In this document: positions 37,610 through 50,700 of the stretch, piece by piece
Numbering within the stretch: the stretch's first letter is position 1
Layout of the letters: the number at the start of each line of letters is the position of its first letter
Source: Sternotherus odoratus
Lineage: Eukaryota; Chordata; Testudines; Kinosternidae
Length of the DNA: 64,000 nt
Assembly (NCBI GenBank): GCA_032164245.1
Contig: JAVMKO010000006.1
Coordinates: forward strand, 3,735,001 to 3,799,000
Direction of reading: 5' to 3'
Made by a program: the position numbers and the translations under genes
Notes under the pieces: generated by a model
Database searches by the model: none
The model's input: the letters and a program-made list of their open reading frames with translations, nothing else
What the model was told of the DNA's origin: nothing

Positions 37610-38215
37610 GGCACATAAGAACAGAAGACTGGCTACACTGGGTCAGACCAAAGGTCCATCCAGCCCAGTATCTTGTCTGCCAACAGTGGCCAATGCCAGG
37701 TGCCCCGGAGTGAGTGAACCTAACAGGTAATGATCAAATGATCCCTCACCTGCCATCCATCACCCCCCTCTGACAAACAGAGGCTAGGGACACCATTCCT
37801 TACCCATCCTGGCTAACAGCCATTAATGGACTTAACCTCCATGAATTTATCCAGCTCTCTTTTAAACCAAGTTATAGTCCTAGTCTTCACAACCTCCTCA
37901 GGCAAGGAGTTCCATAGGTTGACTGTGCACTGTGTGAAGGACTTCTTTTTATTTGTTTTAAACCTGATGCCCATTAATTTGATGACCCCTAGTTCTTCTA
38001 TTATGGGAACAAGTAAATAACTTTTCCTTATTCACTTTCTCTACACCATTCATGATTTTCAATACCTCGATCATACCCCCCTTAGTTTCCTCTTTTCCAA
38101 GCTGAAAAGTTCTAGCCTCTTTAATCTCTCCCCATATGGGACCCGTTCCAAACCCCAAATCATTTTAGTTGCCCTGCTCTGAAACTTTTCTAATGCTAGT
38201 ATATATTTTTTCAGT
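37610..38215 (-). mobile_element. CR1 LINE 3' end, antisense
   Basis: 'cactgggtcagaccaaaggt', 'ccaacagtggccaatgccag', 'aggctagggacaccattcct' and 'tgaatttatccagctctctt' are the hallmark antisense 3' tail of the common turtle CR1. It has the same subfamily wording as the sense copy at 5562-6235. Confidence 0.9.
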
Positions 38216-38248
38216 ATTCAAGATGGCAAGACTAAGTATTATCTAGAC

Positions 38249-39179
38249 CAGGGGTGGGGAACCTTTTTTCTGCGACGGGCCATTTGGGCATTTATATTGT
38301 CATTTGTGGGCCGGTCCCTCTTCCCCCCTCCCCACCCCCCCCAAGGAAGCCCAGGCTGGCAATGGGAGTTGAGACCCCAGCTGGCAAGGGGCCAGCGGGG
38401 GAAACCCCAAAGCAGTGGCAGGTGGAGTGCTTAGCCCTGCACTGCTTTGGGGTTTTCCCCACTGGCCCCTTGCCAGCCGGGGTCCTGCTGCCTGCCCCAG
38501 TCAGCTCCCGCTATCAGCCTGGGTGTAGGGGGTGATCTTCCTTTACCCCCACCCAACCTCCCCCCATCTAACCGCCTTTCCTCCCCCACCCCTGCCTGGC
38601 CCGGCCCATCCCACCGAACCCAACCTCCTCCCCCCTCCCACTCCCAACCCAGCCTCCTGCCCCCCATGCCTGACCCACCCAGCCCAGCCTCCCCCCCACC
38701 AAACCTCCTTCCCTCCCGCACCCACCCTATCCAGCCTAGTCTCCTGCCCCCCTCCCTGCCCGCCCAGCCTGGCCTCCCCCCCACCGCCCCCTTGCCTGTC
38801 CCCCAGCCCAGCCTCCCCCCAACACCCCCTTGACCGTCAGCTCCCCGCGGCTCCTCCTTACCCCGCCCGGCTAATGGTGGCCACGCGGCACCGGTGGCTC
38901 CCCCAGGCGCTTCCCGGCCTTTTCACCGAGAACGGAGCATGGAGCCGCCTCCGCCTGGTGGCCTGCACGCGTCCCTGGCCGGCGGCTCCCCAAGGCGCTT
39001 CCAGCCTCTTCGCCGAGCGCGGAGCCACCCCGGGCCGCCAGGCGGGGGCGGCTCCGCGTTCGGCGAAGGGGCCGGGAAGCGCCTGGGGGAGCCGCCAGCC
39101 AGGGTTGTGTGCTGGCCGGCCGGCCGGAAGGCTTTGACGGGCCTTATAAGGCCCGCGGGCCGGAGGTTCCCCACCCCTA
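38249..39179. mobile_element. Non-autonomous hAT transposon (931 bp)
   Basis: It is flanked by the 8-bp duplication ATCTAGAC (38241-38248 and 39180-39187), which fits the hAT target preference nTCTAGAn. The ends are inverted: CAGGGGTGGGGAACCT on the left and AGGTTCCCCACCCCTA on the right, 15 of 16 matching. The interior is extremely C-rich (38540-38830), then CpG-rich with 'gccggccggccgg'. No transposase is recognisable; the long Pro-rich frames are compositional. Confidence 0.92.
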
Positions 39180-39869
39180 ATCTAGACCATCCCTGATAGG
39201 CATTTGTCTAATCTCCTCTTAAAAATCCCTGGAGATTCCACAACCTCCCTGAGCAATTTTTCCAGGACTTAACCATCTTGACAATAAGGAAGATTTTTTC
39301 TTAATATCCAACCTAAACCTGCCTTCCTGCCCATTGCTTCTTGTCCTATCCTCAAAGGTTAAGAACAATTTTTCCTCCCTCCTCCTTGTAACAATCTTCT
39401 ATGTACTTGAAAACTTTTATCCTGTCCCCTCTCAGTCTTCTCTTTTCAGACTAAACAAACCCACTTTTTTCAATCTTCCCCTCATAGGTCATGTTTTCTA
39501 GACCATTAATCAGTTTTGTTGCTCTTCTCTGGACCTTCTCCAATTTTTCCAAATCTTTCCTGAAATGTGGCACCAAGAACTGGACACAATACTTCAGCTG
39601 AGGCCGAATCAGCGTGGAGTGGAGCGGAAGAATTATTTCCTTGTCTTGCTTACAACGCTCCTGCTAATACATCCCAGAATTATTTTTGCAACAGCATTAC
39701 ACTGTTAACTCATATTTAGCTTGTGATCCACTATGACCCCCAGATCCCTTTCCGCTGTACTCCTTCCTAGGCAGTCATTTCCCAGTTTCTATGTGTGCAA
39801 CGGATTGTTCCTTCCTAAGTAGAGTACTTTGCATTTCTCCTTATTGAATTTCATCCTATTTACTTCAGA

Positions 39870-40085
39870 TCATTTCTTCAGCTTGTCCAGATCATTTTGA
39901 ATTTTAATCCCATCCTCCAAAGCACTTGCAACAACCCTTCCCAGCTTGGTATTGTCCGCAAACTTTATAAGTGTCCTCTCTATGCCATTACCTAAATCAT
40001 TGATGAAGATATTGAATAGGACCAGACCCAGAACTGATCCCTGCGCAACTCCACTTAATATGCCCTTCCCAGCCTGCTTGTGCAC
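39870..40085 (-). pseudogene. CR1 reverse transcriptase fragment
   Basis: It reads GILSGVAQGSVLGLVLFNIF, INDLGNGIERTLIKFADNTK, then IKIQNDLDKLKK. SGVxQGSVLGxxLF and the F-A-D box are the central RT motifs of CR1 polymerases. The catalytic FADD has become FADN, and PQG has become AQG, so it is inactive. The frame stops on both sides. Confidence 0.9.
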
Positions 40086-41000
40086 ATCTGATGATTACTC
40101 TCTGGAAACAGGCTTCCAATCAGCTATGAACCTATCTTAGAAGAGCTCCATCTAGGTTGTATTTCCTTAATAAAATAATAATATGTACAGCATCTACCAC
40201 TTTTTAAATTATTTAATCCATTATCTTTCTGGGTACTGATGTTAAAATGACTGGTCTGTAATTCCCCAGTTTGTCCTTGTCCCCTTTTTACAGATTGATA
40301 CTATATTTGCCCCTTTCCAGTCCTCTGGAACCTCTCCCCTTCCAGGACGTTTCAAAGATAATCGGTAATGGCTCAGATATCTCCTCTGTCAGCTCCTTGA
40401 GTATTCTGGGATGTATTTCATCAAGCTCCGGCAACTTGAAGACAGCTAACCTAAGTAATTTTAACTTATTCTTTCCCTATTTTAGCCTCTGATCCTACCT
40501 CATTTTCACTGACATTCAGTATGTTAGACATCTAGTTATTACGAACTGTTTTGGTGAAAACTGAAACAAAAAGGTCATCAGAAGTCCAGGCTCAATTTGC
40601 AGTGCCATACTGTAACAGGGAAGCTTGTTTTAGGATATACATAATTTTCATTTTGCTAAGCCTATGGAAGCGGGACCTTTCTAAAGACGGAGGGACAGTT
40701 GAATGAACTTGTAACTGCAATTACCTATTATCCAGACACAGTTGACAGCAATGTACTTTAACGGAACAACACTTGGCTTACCACAGGAAAATATTCTGCC
40801 AAAGAAGATAAAGATTATAGTAGAATCTTCCCTACCCCAGTATTTCATTAACCAGTTTGCAAAGTATCCAATTTCCATGATGGATTGCATGAACTGATCG
40901 GGGAGCATATAAGGTGTCTACACTTTATTTCTTCCTCTAGGACTTTTTGGAGTGAAAATAGCAGTAATCTACTTAGCAGTCCTCCACTGGAATGTTATTG

Positions 41001-41084
41001 GGTTAGTGGAGCATTACCAAACGACACACTGAAAACCACAGTGGTTTAGTGGAGGGTTACCAAACAACATACTGAAAACCACAG
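41001..41084. repeat. Two-copy 42-bp tandem repeat
   Basis: 'ttagtggagcattaccaaac' at 41003 is repeated as 'ttagtggagggttaccaaac' at 41045, each followed by an 'actgaaaaccacag' segment. Confidence 0.85.
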
Positions 41085-42779
41085 CTCAGCACAGAAACTT
41101 ATATGTGTGTTTTGCAGGAGAAACACAGATTATAGAAAAGCCTGTGGCTGTATATCTTTGCCTGAATGCTGGAAGGCTACTTGAAAATCCATCAGAACTG
41201 TAAAATATTCCATTAGGGATTCTGCAGTCCCTGCCCCTTCCACCTAAACATCCAGAGCTACTAGGCAAACCAGCATCATTTCGGATCAGCCATCAGCAAG
41301 TTTGTCAAGCCCTAAATACAGCAACTGCATTGAAAATTATTTTTAAACATCAGAAGTGAGAAAACGTGGTGTTGGGAGCAAGACGGGGAGTTTAAATGAA
41401 GCTGTCAGTCACCCTGACAGTTAAGGAGATAGACTCATATTTCTAAAAAAATTTGGTGGTCTTCCTGACTGATACGGCTGCAATTAACATCTGAAATGCA
41501 CCTCAGTGTAGCAATAAAAGAAATAATGAGGCCGTGCTCCAATAGCCTACTCAAATGGCATTCTTTAGATTACCTCTCTGAGATTTCACTTGTCTGCCAA
41601 ACCTCATCACTCCCCTCATTTATCTACCAACCACCGGCAGCATCTTAGAGAGAGATTCTCATTCTTCTGGGTCTTGTACTTATAACATAAACAGGTCATG
41701 ATAAATTCCAGCCTGCTTTCCTCACACTTCGTACCCAGCAGGGCCAACGATAAAAGTGCCGGAGAACTGAAAAGCACATATTCACTTCACTTTACTCTCA
41801 TCACCCTCTGGGAGGCTTTTCATTCTTTGGCTAAAAATGGGAGAAGAATGACCCTTCACAACACAAGTGCAGTCAAATATAATAGACGTATAAATTGCTC
41901 TTTCTTGTTCCCATATACCATTGCTATATAATCCAGTTCATTACTACACATTCAACATGGGCACTTCCAGTACATTCCTGACTTCCAGCTGTTTTGCCTA
42001 GTTTGACTCATTCTCTTATAAAACTATAGAAATCAGGAGGCATAAGCATGAATTATAAATTATGTGCAAACAAAGCCAAATTGCAAAGGTGTAAGGGACC
42101 AGTAAAGTCAGACATGCAATAGAAGACTCTGGTTTGCTGTAAATAGGACTCTTGACCTTTGTATTCTTACGATTTTACTTATCCCCTTTTTGTCTCTCTC
42201 AAAAAAAATCAGGGAATTCCCTTAATGATATTTATTTCCTTTCATGCATTGCTAATATACTTCATCACATCTCTGAAAGAATGCAAAGTAGAGTTAGAAA
42301 TAGCTGAGGAATGTAGTGGAAAAATCAAACAAGCAGCAAAATGCTAAGCACATTGGCATTTACACAATTCTTGCTGTGACAATATAGTCAGGGGCCGTAG
42401 CAGTAGCTCTTGATAAATCCAGATGTTCAAGGCAAATTTAAATAGCCTTCAAAATGGCACATAGTTGAAAATTGCTATAAACATCTTGATCACTTGAATT
42501 CTCAATGTGTCTTTCGAACTGAAAAAAACCCATTGAAATAAAAGAAAATGAAATCCATGTTCTGCATTAAAATTTGCTTTATGAAAATCTATTCTGCAGT
42601 CATCCTATTTAAAAAAATATTTAGGTCAATGCAAAATCTCAGCAAAATCCTTAAGAAACACCCAATGACAAATAGGAAATACTGAAGGGCATTACAAAAG
42701 CACTTGTCAAATACGTGTTGTTGCTATCACCAGTATGTTTAATTGTAAAGACTCAGTTCGGAGCATGTGAAATTACTAT

Positions 42780-43325
42780 AATGTGGGTGGACAACTGACT
42801 GAAAAATGATACTCAAAGCACAGTGATCAGTGGTTTTCTGTCAAACTGAGAAAACATATCAAGTAGGGTCTTGCAGGAGTTAGTCCTGGGTCCACTACTT
42901 AGTCAATATCATCATTAATAACTTTGATTATGATGCAGAGAATGCTTATCAAACTTGTAGAGGACATGAAGCTGGGAGAGTTTGCAAGCATGCAAGAGGA
43001 CAGGATTGAAATTCAGAAGGACTGTTACAAATTGGAGAACGGGTCTGAAATGAACAAGATGAAATTTAATAAAGAGAAGTACAAAGTACTTCCTTTAGGA
43101 AGGAAAAAAATCAAATGCACAACTACAGTCTGGGGAATAACCAACTAGGTGGTAGTACTGCTGGAAAGGATCGGGGGGACGGGGCGGGGGGGGCTATTGT
43201 AAATCATAAATTAAATATGAGCCAAACATGTGATGATACAGTTGCAAAAGAGGTTAATATTCAAGGGAGTATGACCAGAACGTCAGATCCAGGACTTCCA
43301 GGGCCTTGATTGTGCAGCCCTCAGT
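42780..43325 (+). mobile_element. CR1 LINE fragment, sense
   Basis: 'agtagggtcttgcaggagtt', 'caatatcatcattaataact', 'aaacttgtagaggacatgaa' (KLVEDMKLGEF) and 'gaaatttaataaagagaagt' (KFNKEK) match CR1 RT after the FADD region. The copy is decayed. Confidence 0.78.
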
Positions 43326-43524
43326 TGTAGAGGAATTCATGTGCAGGTTTGGGCCTGGATTTTGTAAAGTGTTGTGAGATAATCGTAGCAATGAATTCTT
43401 TCATTGTTGCCCTTCATATCCCCCTCATTCCTGCTGACTGCTATAATTCCTTCTTGTGATAGACACTGGAACCAACACAGAGGAGCCATGAAGCATGTAC
43501 AATTTAAATAGCCAAAAGCCTGGA

Positions 43525-43700
43525 GCGAAAAAGGGTCCTTCCCTCCATTTTACAAATGCAGACCTGCGGCACAGGGATTAAGTGATTGATCCAAGGTTGC
43601 ACAAGTCTGTGGCAGAGGCGTGGAGTGAATCCACATCTTTTGATCCCAGTCGGGTTCCTTTCTTCTAGTAGTCAGACACTGCTTTGTAGAGTCTTATGAA
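43525..43700 (-). mobile_element. SINE trace (MIR/tRNA-derived), antisense
   Basis: 'ccattttacaaatgcagacc', 'aagtgattgatccaaggttg' and 'tctgtggcagaggcgtggag' are the antisense of the typical 'ctctgccacagac ... tgggcaagtcac ... catctgtaaaatg' SINE body. Confidence 0.55.
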
Positions 43701-44246
43701 GACATACAGGCTGATTTACAAATGAGCAGCTCCATCCCAGCCATGGCACCATGCTGAACAAGGTGAATTAACGACACATATTATTATTTTTAGAACCACC
43801 AGCTTCTGCCAATGTAACCACGCCACTTCCTTTTCACTACAGTCCCAACATACCGTATCTATGGTCTCTCTTCAACGAGCAGACAATGATAACATTTGCA
43901 GAGATTAGAAATAGCCTAATTTACATGTTTGACCTCAGACGGAGAATATTCAGAAATCCTCAAATTAAATGTATACTTCTGTCGTGTTGAAAGAATACAT
44001 TTCTCAGCACTGGAAGGCTTCTAAATGCCTTCTATCTGCATAATATCTCATTTCAAAGCGTCTTCACAAGACGAGTTGTATTGTGCCATGAACAGGAAAG
44101 TGAGGAAGAATGAAAACATTTGGTCTCCTCATATGCTAATGCTCACACTAGTGCCTTTAATATATATTCATACATATTCTTTATTCTGGTCTTCCATCCA
44201 AATACTTATATCAGGATTTAACCACACCAATGGGGCTTGCAATAAA

Positions 44247-44260
44247 TGGGGGGGGGGGGG
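44247..44260. repeat. Poly-G run
   Basis: About 14 consecutive G in an AT-rich context. Confidence 0.9.
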
Positions 44261-45096
44261 GAAAGATGATCAAATAGTATATATCTGAATATTGCCAGCT
44301 ATCTTGGATGGAAATTAAAAATGTTATTGCAATAAGAAGGCTTGATTCTCTGCAGACAGAATCAGGCAAACACAAGTCAGAGAGGTGACCCAAAGACTAA
44401 TGAAGCCACTGAATTATATTTCCAGTCCCCGAATTATGTTTTAATTGCTGCAGCCAGGAGAAACTGACAAACATTTTCAGAGAAGTGTGCAGAAAATATG
44501 CTTCACATTATACCACTGGAAAGTGGGGGACCCAGAAGATGCAAACCACAGAGAAACTAACGGGACACGTATTTTGGAACAAACCATTAACCACAGGCTT
44601 CATTTGCCAGAAGGGAACAGTTAACTGACTTCAAAGTTCAGCCCACTAGCACCAGACTTTTATTTATTTATTTCCTTTGCTCTGGCTTGTCAGGGGAGTC
44701 CGACCCTCATGCTAATAACAGCCTTCACGATCCCTGCTCCCCACTCCAACCTCACCCCAAACTGCACATCGGAAATGGGCCCAACTCCATTCAACAGAAC
44801 CAAAAGGCCAGCTGGGCCAGTCCGGTGGTTGTCACGGCAGCCGTGGAATGTGGAGCTGAATCCAGAAGAGCTGTTGCATGTACACTGAAGTCGCCAAGTG
44901 TGTTTATGACACACAATGAATGAAAATAGGACTAATGCTGTTGAGGTATTATAGCCTTTCCATCAAAGCAATGCCGAAAGTCTACAGCATTCAGATATGC
45001 TATCCACAGCAAGAAAGGGGAAAAATAATTTGGGGGCTGCGGGGGAATCCTGAATTATGAAGAGGCAAACAATTCTAAATCCATCTCTCTCTCTCA

Positions 45097-45235
45097 GCTT
45101 GCGTCCGACAAAGTGGGTATTAGCCCACGAAAGCTTATGCTTCAAAACTTTATAGTTAGTCTTTAAGGTGCCACAGGACTTTGTTACCTCTGCTATTCCA
45201 GACTAACACAGCTACCTCTCTGATTCTTGACACCC
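45097..45235 (+). mobile_element. Penelope-like 3' end fragment
   Basis: This single plus-oriented terminus starts after a (CT) run with 'gcgtccgacaaagtggg' and ends 'gctacctctctgattcttga'. It is almost identical to the plus arm at 23830-23958 and extends to the same 3' boundary, which places the family's end just after 'ttcttgac'. Confidence 0.8.
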
Positions 45236-45989
45236 ACACATGTGTGCCTGGTTTAAAGGAATAGCCTTCCACAGACACAGCAGGTGTCTATCTTTTAAAC
45301 TCTGTGTGGATATTTACAATGTCTAAAGCTAAATGGCTTGTCGAATTTACAAGGGAATTCTTTAACACACGCCTATAATGGGACCTGACAAACACAGGGT
45401 GTCAAAAGGCCGAGACACACAAAACGATCTAAAGTATCACCGAGAGAGTGACTGGAGGAGCTACGCTGACAGCAGCTCTTCAATAACAGCTTTCATCTCA
45501 GATGTTTGCATAAATCGGATACAATACTATCCTTTAAATGTGAACTTACCCTACTAATTGCTTCAATAACTTCAGTGCAAAATGGTTCACCCATGAATCT
45601 TTTTTCTATGCTAAACTCCCAGAATTCTTTACTCTCCTGGGTGTCAGGTGGATGGGGCTGCATCCTGACATTACAGTAAAAGTAAGTCAGGCGCTCAGGA
45701 CTCATTCCTGGCAGGGTACATCATTATCTTCATCCACACCACAAATAGCAGACGGGGAGAGGGGAACATCATCACTTCCTCTGCATCTTAGCAAATTCAA
45801 ATCCAGCTTCCCCTGGCTACATATAATTATCTATCTAGTGGGGTGTGGGACAGGGGATAAGAATGGCCTTGCACAGAAAGCAATACACTGAAAGTAACTT
45901 GCCAGTTTCAGCCAATTCTCCATCTTCCCCTATTTTACTTTCTTTGCAACTCTGCTGCTAGGTACCTTTTAAAAAAAAATTACATGAAA

Positions 45990-46125
45990 AACTAGTATCA
46001 GAGGGGTAGCCATGTTAGTCTGGATCTGCAAAAGCGCCAAAGAGTCTTGTAGCACCTTATAGACTAACAGATATTTTGGAGCATAAGCTTTCATGGGCGA
46101 AGACCCACTTCATCAGAGGAATGTT
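45990..46125 (-). mobile_element. Penelope-like 3' end fragment, antisense
   Basis: Read on the minus strand it runs from 'ctctgatgaagtgggtct' through 'cgcccatgaaagcttatgc' and 'tagtctataaggtgctacaa' to 'ccagactaacatggctaccc'. It is a more diverged subfamily with an intact CTGATGA box and a UCUUCG-type loop in stem II. Confidence 0.78.
46081..46119 (-). ncRNA. Hammerhead-like module, minus strand
   Basis: It reads CUGAUGA, A, GUGGGU, CUUC, GCCCAU, GAA, AGCU, U, AUGC on the minus strand. The core and stem II are intact, with one G-U pair, but the 5' half of stem I is no longer GCAU. This is the same strand as MDGA2 transcription. Confidence 0.4.
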
Positions 46126-47559
46126 GTAGAAATCTCCAAAGGCAGGTACAAATATACAGGCATGACAGCAAGGTAAATTCAAGCAGGGACGGTGAGGCCC
46201 ACTTCCAGCAGCTGATATGGAGGTGTGAACACCCAGAGAGGACTTTTCTGTGCTGAGCAGACGCTAAGTAAAGAGTAAAGGGAATTAGAGCTCAATATCT
46301 GTGGAGGAGTATCTAAATGGAGTATTATTAAAAAGAAAAAGCTAAAAAATAAAGCTGACCGACCCGGGTGTTCAGAATGCACAGCGTTACGCTCCTGCAG
46401 ACGTTAAAATGTAATGCAAAGTAATTCTGCAGGAGCGCAGCAAATATCATTTCCAGGGTTTAATTAATTATTGACATCAGGTTGGATTCTGCATTTCCAC
46501 TTTAGGATTTGTGCAGCGGGCGGAAAATTGGGGGGTAAATTTGGACTGCTGCGTCTGGAGACTTAGCAATATGACTCCCATTAATATTAATATGAGAGAG
46601 CTGCAAGTTGGTCCCTAGGAGCAGCACTCAACAGTTCCCTGCAACATCTCTTTCCAGACTGACAACGAAAAGCAGTATTGTGATCCCTGTATTAAACGTC
46701 TCTGTGTTCCACCTTTATAGGACGGCTCACAGTGACTAGTGATTGCACCTGCTATTAAGGGGCAGATCCTAAACCAGGAGCAGGGTTTAGATCTTTCTCG
46801 TCTGACCCGCATTATCAACAGCATTCTGTGCTGTGCAAGCAGTGGATGGTGTCTCTGTAGTAAGCTAACCCATCTACAGACAGCACCATTCTGCAGTCAG
46901 TCCCGAAACAACACACACACACAAGTGTCATGCCTCCATTTCTCATCATTCCAGGCCCATCGGCCTCCCAGCCTGGGCCATGTAGCCTGTGAGTTCGTCC
47001 ATCAGAGTTGATGAGGACCACCCAATGTCATCAGTTTGTTTGGGAGTGGGATCGAAGATGGCTGATTAGTCCAATCCAAGCCCGGAATGAACTATCATCA
47101 TGTTCCCGGGTGTAGTACACTGGAGGTTGGGGGGCAGGGAGAGTAACAGTTTGAACAGACATAAAAAAAGTTTTCTTGCAATAGATCCTCCCACGCAAAC
47201 AATGGGAGTAGAAATGGGGCCCACCCACGGGTTGCTGAGAGCAGGTGCCAGGAGCTTGCTTTGTACTGGGGTCACACCGCCAGGGCTGCAGAGATACAGC
47301 ACCCCTGTAGGGACTGTGCAGGGAAGTGGTATGCTCTCTCCCGACCCACTGGTTTTGAAGGCTCTTTAATTTTCAGGCCACAGTCTCTCCCCCTGGCTGA
47401 CTTCTCAAGTCAAACTAGTCATCAGGGATGGTCTGATTCTTATCTTCTGCATGCAATGCCTTTAAAATAAAATTACAGCAACAAATGACAGAATACTTTA
47501 GCTGACACTTCAGACGGAAAAAAAAAATCTTGCACTTTTTAGTGCCCTCTTGCTAAGAG

Positions 47560-47700
47560 TCCTTATGCCCATTACATATATTATTGAAAATAATCCTCAC
47601 AACACCTCTGCAAGGTGGGTTCATGATCATTATCTCCCTCTGTCAGACAAGGAAACTGAGGAATAGCCAGGAACAGAATCCAGAACTTTTGACTCCAAGA
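47560..47700 (-). mobile_element. SINE trace (MIR/L2-like), antisense
   Basis: 'cctcacaacacctctgcaag', 'gtgggttcatgatcattatc' and 'acaaggaaactgagg' match the MIR/CORE middle in antisense. Confidence 0.5.
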
Positions 47701-50700
47701 TTATTCACGTGCGTGTTGTAATATACACATATGCAATAACTCTCACCGTGAAAGCGAGTGTCATTCACTGCTATCCTGCTCACTTTGTCAGGAAACAAAG
47801 GCAACATAATATTTGTTTGGGTTTCATTATTTTTATCCCCAAGTGTTTTCTCTACTAATATTCTGTTGAGGCTCAGGTTACCTATCAAGATGACTTTTTG
47901 TCATTCTTTCCCTCTTCCTGAGCCTCCCCATCCAGAGGAATAGTTGATGCTTACAAAGGAAAAGTGTTAAAGCAAAGAACACAGTCAGTCATTTAAACGG
48001 AGGGGTGCAGGATGCATCTTTTCAGTTCAGGGTCAGATTGTGCGTGATGAATACACTGGCAACATACTAACCTTGCCTCCCCCACGCTGTCAACTTAGAG
48101 AGCTCAAGGAAAAAGCAGCAGTAAAACACAGGCAAACAGTAAACACTAGCATTTTTAAATGCACACACACCACAGACTGAAAACCCAACAGCTCACATTG
48201 TATTAACTATTCATACCTAAACGGGCTGGCTCTGAAAACAGAGTCACAAACAGAGACTTCAGTAAGTCTTCATGCAAGAGACAGGATCTCTGTGTGTAAT
48301 GTTGTTTTGCTAGAATAGGGCCCTTAATCTGGGTATTTAAGATACATTTCAAGACACACTGTTACCTACCCCACATTTGCCTCTTATACAGCATGCAAAA
48401 CATTCAATATACACGTTCACAAAATCCAGTCAAGAGCGGTTTTCATTCTAATTTCCAAATGATTTTGAAAACACCTTTTAGTCAAGGTGTAACCGTTAAA
48501 TCTGCCATCTGTTCTTCTGGGTGTGCATCCTGGCCTGGAATGCATAAAGATTAGTGTCCTAAGAGGATTAAGTCAATATGCTCTCAATGAAACAGTTAAT
48601 ACTTCATTGGTAAAAATCTGGTAAATTGCCCTCTGGAACAAGGAATAAACTCTGCCTAGTTTTTCTTTTTAAACAACGATGCTCACTTTATACCATAAGC
48701 TTTTTCCGTTATAAAAGGGAACCTCCTCTATCACCCAGGCAAATTTCTCAAGAGGAAAGTACAAAGGCTTCCTCCTGGAGTAGGAGGGGGAGGCTTAACA
48801 GTCATCCCCCCTGCCGGGAAGCTCCAGGAATGCCAATGGGAAGTGGGGACTGTGGGTTAGCAAAAAATCAACTTCTATAAATTCAACAATTTTGTACTGT
48901 AGACGTACCCCAAGTCTCCACACACATTAACTAGTTTGGCGGTGGTGCTTTCATCAGCTCAAAGGATGGTTTGTTGAGAGATAAGAAAACAACCATCAAT
49001 ATCAGGTGAGTTCCTCTGGGTCTTAAATGTGAGATACCTTTTATAATGGCCAGCAATATTCAACACTGAGGATTAGGAAGGCATGTATGATACACTCATG
49101 TTTGATAAATTGAAGCAGTTTTTAGACTTCTAAAATTTCAATGCATTTATGCAAGACCTATGTATGCCTATACGTGCCTTTCAGTTCAATATAAAGAAAT
49201 TAGTATGATCAGATGACGTCTGTGCTTCCACATAAATGAAAGAGGTCACTATAGTCCAATGCTAGAACCAGTCTGAATTCTGACGTCACCAGGTGTTTAC
49301 AGCAGTTTGTTGCTCCTGTGTTAAAGCTGTTGTTATTCCTGCTCTGACCTAACAACCCTGCTTAGTCAGCAGGGGCTTTGCCTTTTGATTTATCTGGCTT
49401 CCCAATACAATTGGAGTCCACAAACGCTGAGATTCTTTTAAAGTTTAATAAGAATCCAAGATTGCTTTTTAAGAGGCGGCCCGGGGTATGGGCTGGAATG
49501 AAAATGAGGATTCCATCAGCCCTACCCAAGTATCTATCTTTTTAACACTCAAACACATGGGCTTCACCCACAAGGAGGCTGCTGCTGCTATTTTTAGGCA
49601 TGCCAGACAAGCGTGAGCGCTAAAAGCAGGGTCTTGAATTGATACACTTTGCCAGGAAAGGTGTATCCGAAGGACTCTCCAAGCAGGCTCTGATTGGGAT
49701 TCAGAAATATTGTAGACAGATTTGAAATGAACGGAATAAAGCCAACCATCTCGGATAGACAATTATCTGCCAGACGGTATATAATGTAAACCACTCATTC
49801 TTGAGGAAACAGTTATGTTCCCTTCAATCCACCACAGGACTTAGATCCCTTGCTATCTTTAGAGTGACTGCTTAGTTTAACTCTTCAGAGGTGCTCGGTT
49901 CACATTAATCTTTGGATGAAATACATATTTTATATATCCTGGAGCAGAAGGATAATAAACCAGCAAACTCAGATCACACCAGGTTACGTATCAGAATAAT
50001 AAGCAGGTTAATAACTTTAAAAACACCTCAAAATGTAACCATTGGTAGCTCAAAATAATACAAACGAACACTTAGCCCATCCTCCATTTGTGGGGTGCAG
50101 GAATAAGATGGATCGGTACTTACCCCGATTTTGCTTATTTCCATATACAGAAGCTATCCCTGCCTTAGCCTCTGATCCTACAGTGAGCTCTCTGTGGTTC
50201 CAATAGCCCCACTGACTTTAGGGGGCACCCCGTACAGGCATAGGGGGTCTGCGCGCTCAGAGGTCATTGCAGAATTCGGACCGTCAATACCTGGCAACAG
50301 TTCATTACCACTACAAAACATCTTGTATAAAGCTTATTGACACCTTGGTGCCAGGAACCTCAGGCCAAAACCCTAAATAAAAACCCTAATAGGGTAATAA
50401 AAACCCTAAAGATCAAACATTTATGATAATTGCAAGAATATTTCCCTCTTGTCCCTTTACAGCTGAAAATGCCAACGTTCTGGAGCAGCAACAATTTCTT
50501 CCCTCATTAAGGTTACAGCCAGGTTTACATAAGCAGTCCACATTTTGCTCTTCTTTCTACAACCCACAGGCATCGGAATCTTGCCCCCAGAACTGGTAAA
50601 TTAGCTCTAGAATAAAGGTAACATTTTCTATGGCATTTGAAGTCATTTGGATACAGAGGTTCCGGAACTATGATATCCTAAAGGCATCCACCAAATTCCA

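Larger units (their letters stand above)
38216..40580 (-). mobile_element. CR1 LINE, antisense, interrupted by a hAT element
   Basis: The CR1 wording 'gactaagtattatctagacc' stops at 38248 and resumes at 39180 with 'atccctgataggcatttgtc'. The join is seen uninterrupted in the related copy at 51195-51240. Farther in lie reverse-transcriptase sequence (39870-40085) and upstream RT remnants (40200-40500). Confidence 0.88.

Noticed and set aside
38254..39196. Pro-rich and Gly-rich frames up to 201 codons
   Set aside because: C-rich interior of a non-autonomous hAT element; several frames are open on both strands, as expected from composition.
50340..50415. Repeated 'aaaaccctaa' wording suggesting telomere-type repeats
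   Set aside because: Only a few irregular copies with different spacing; a short local duplication is the simpler reading.
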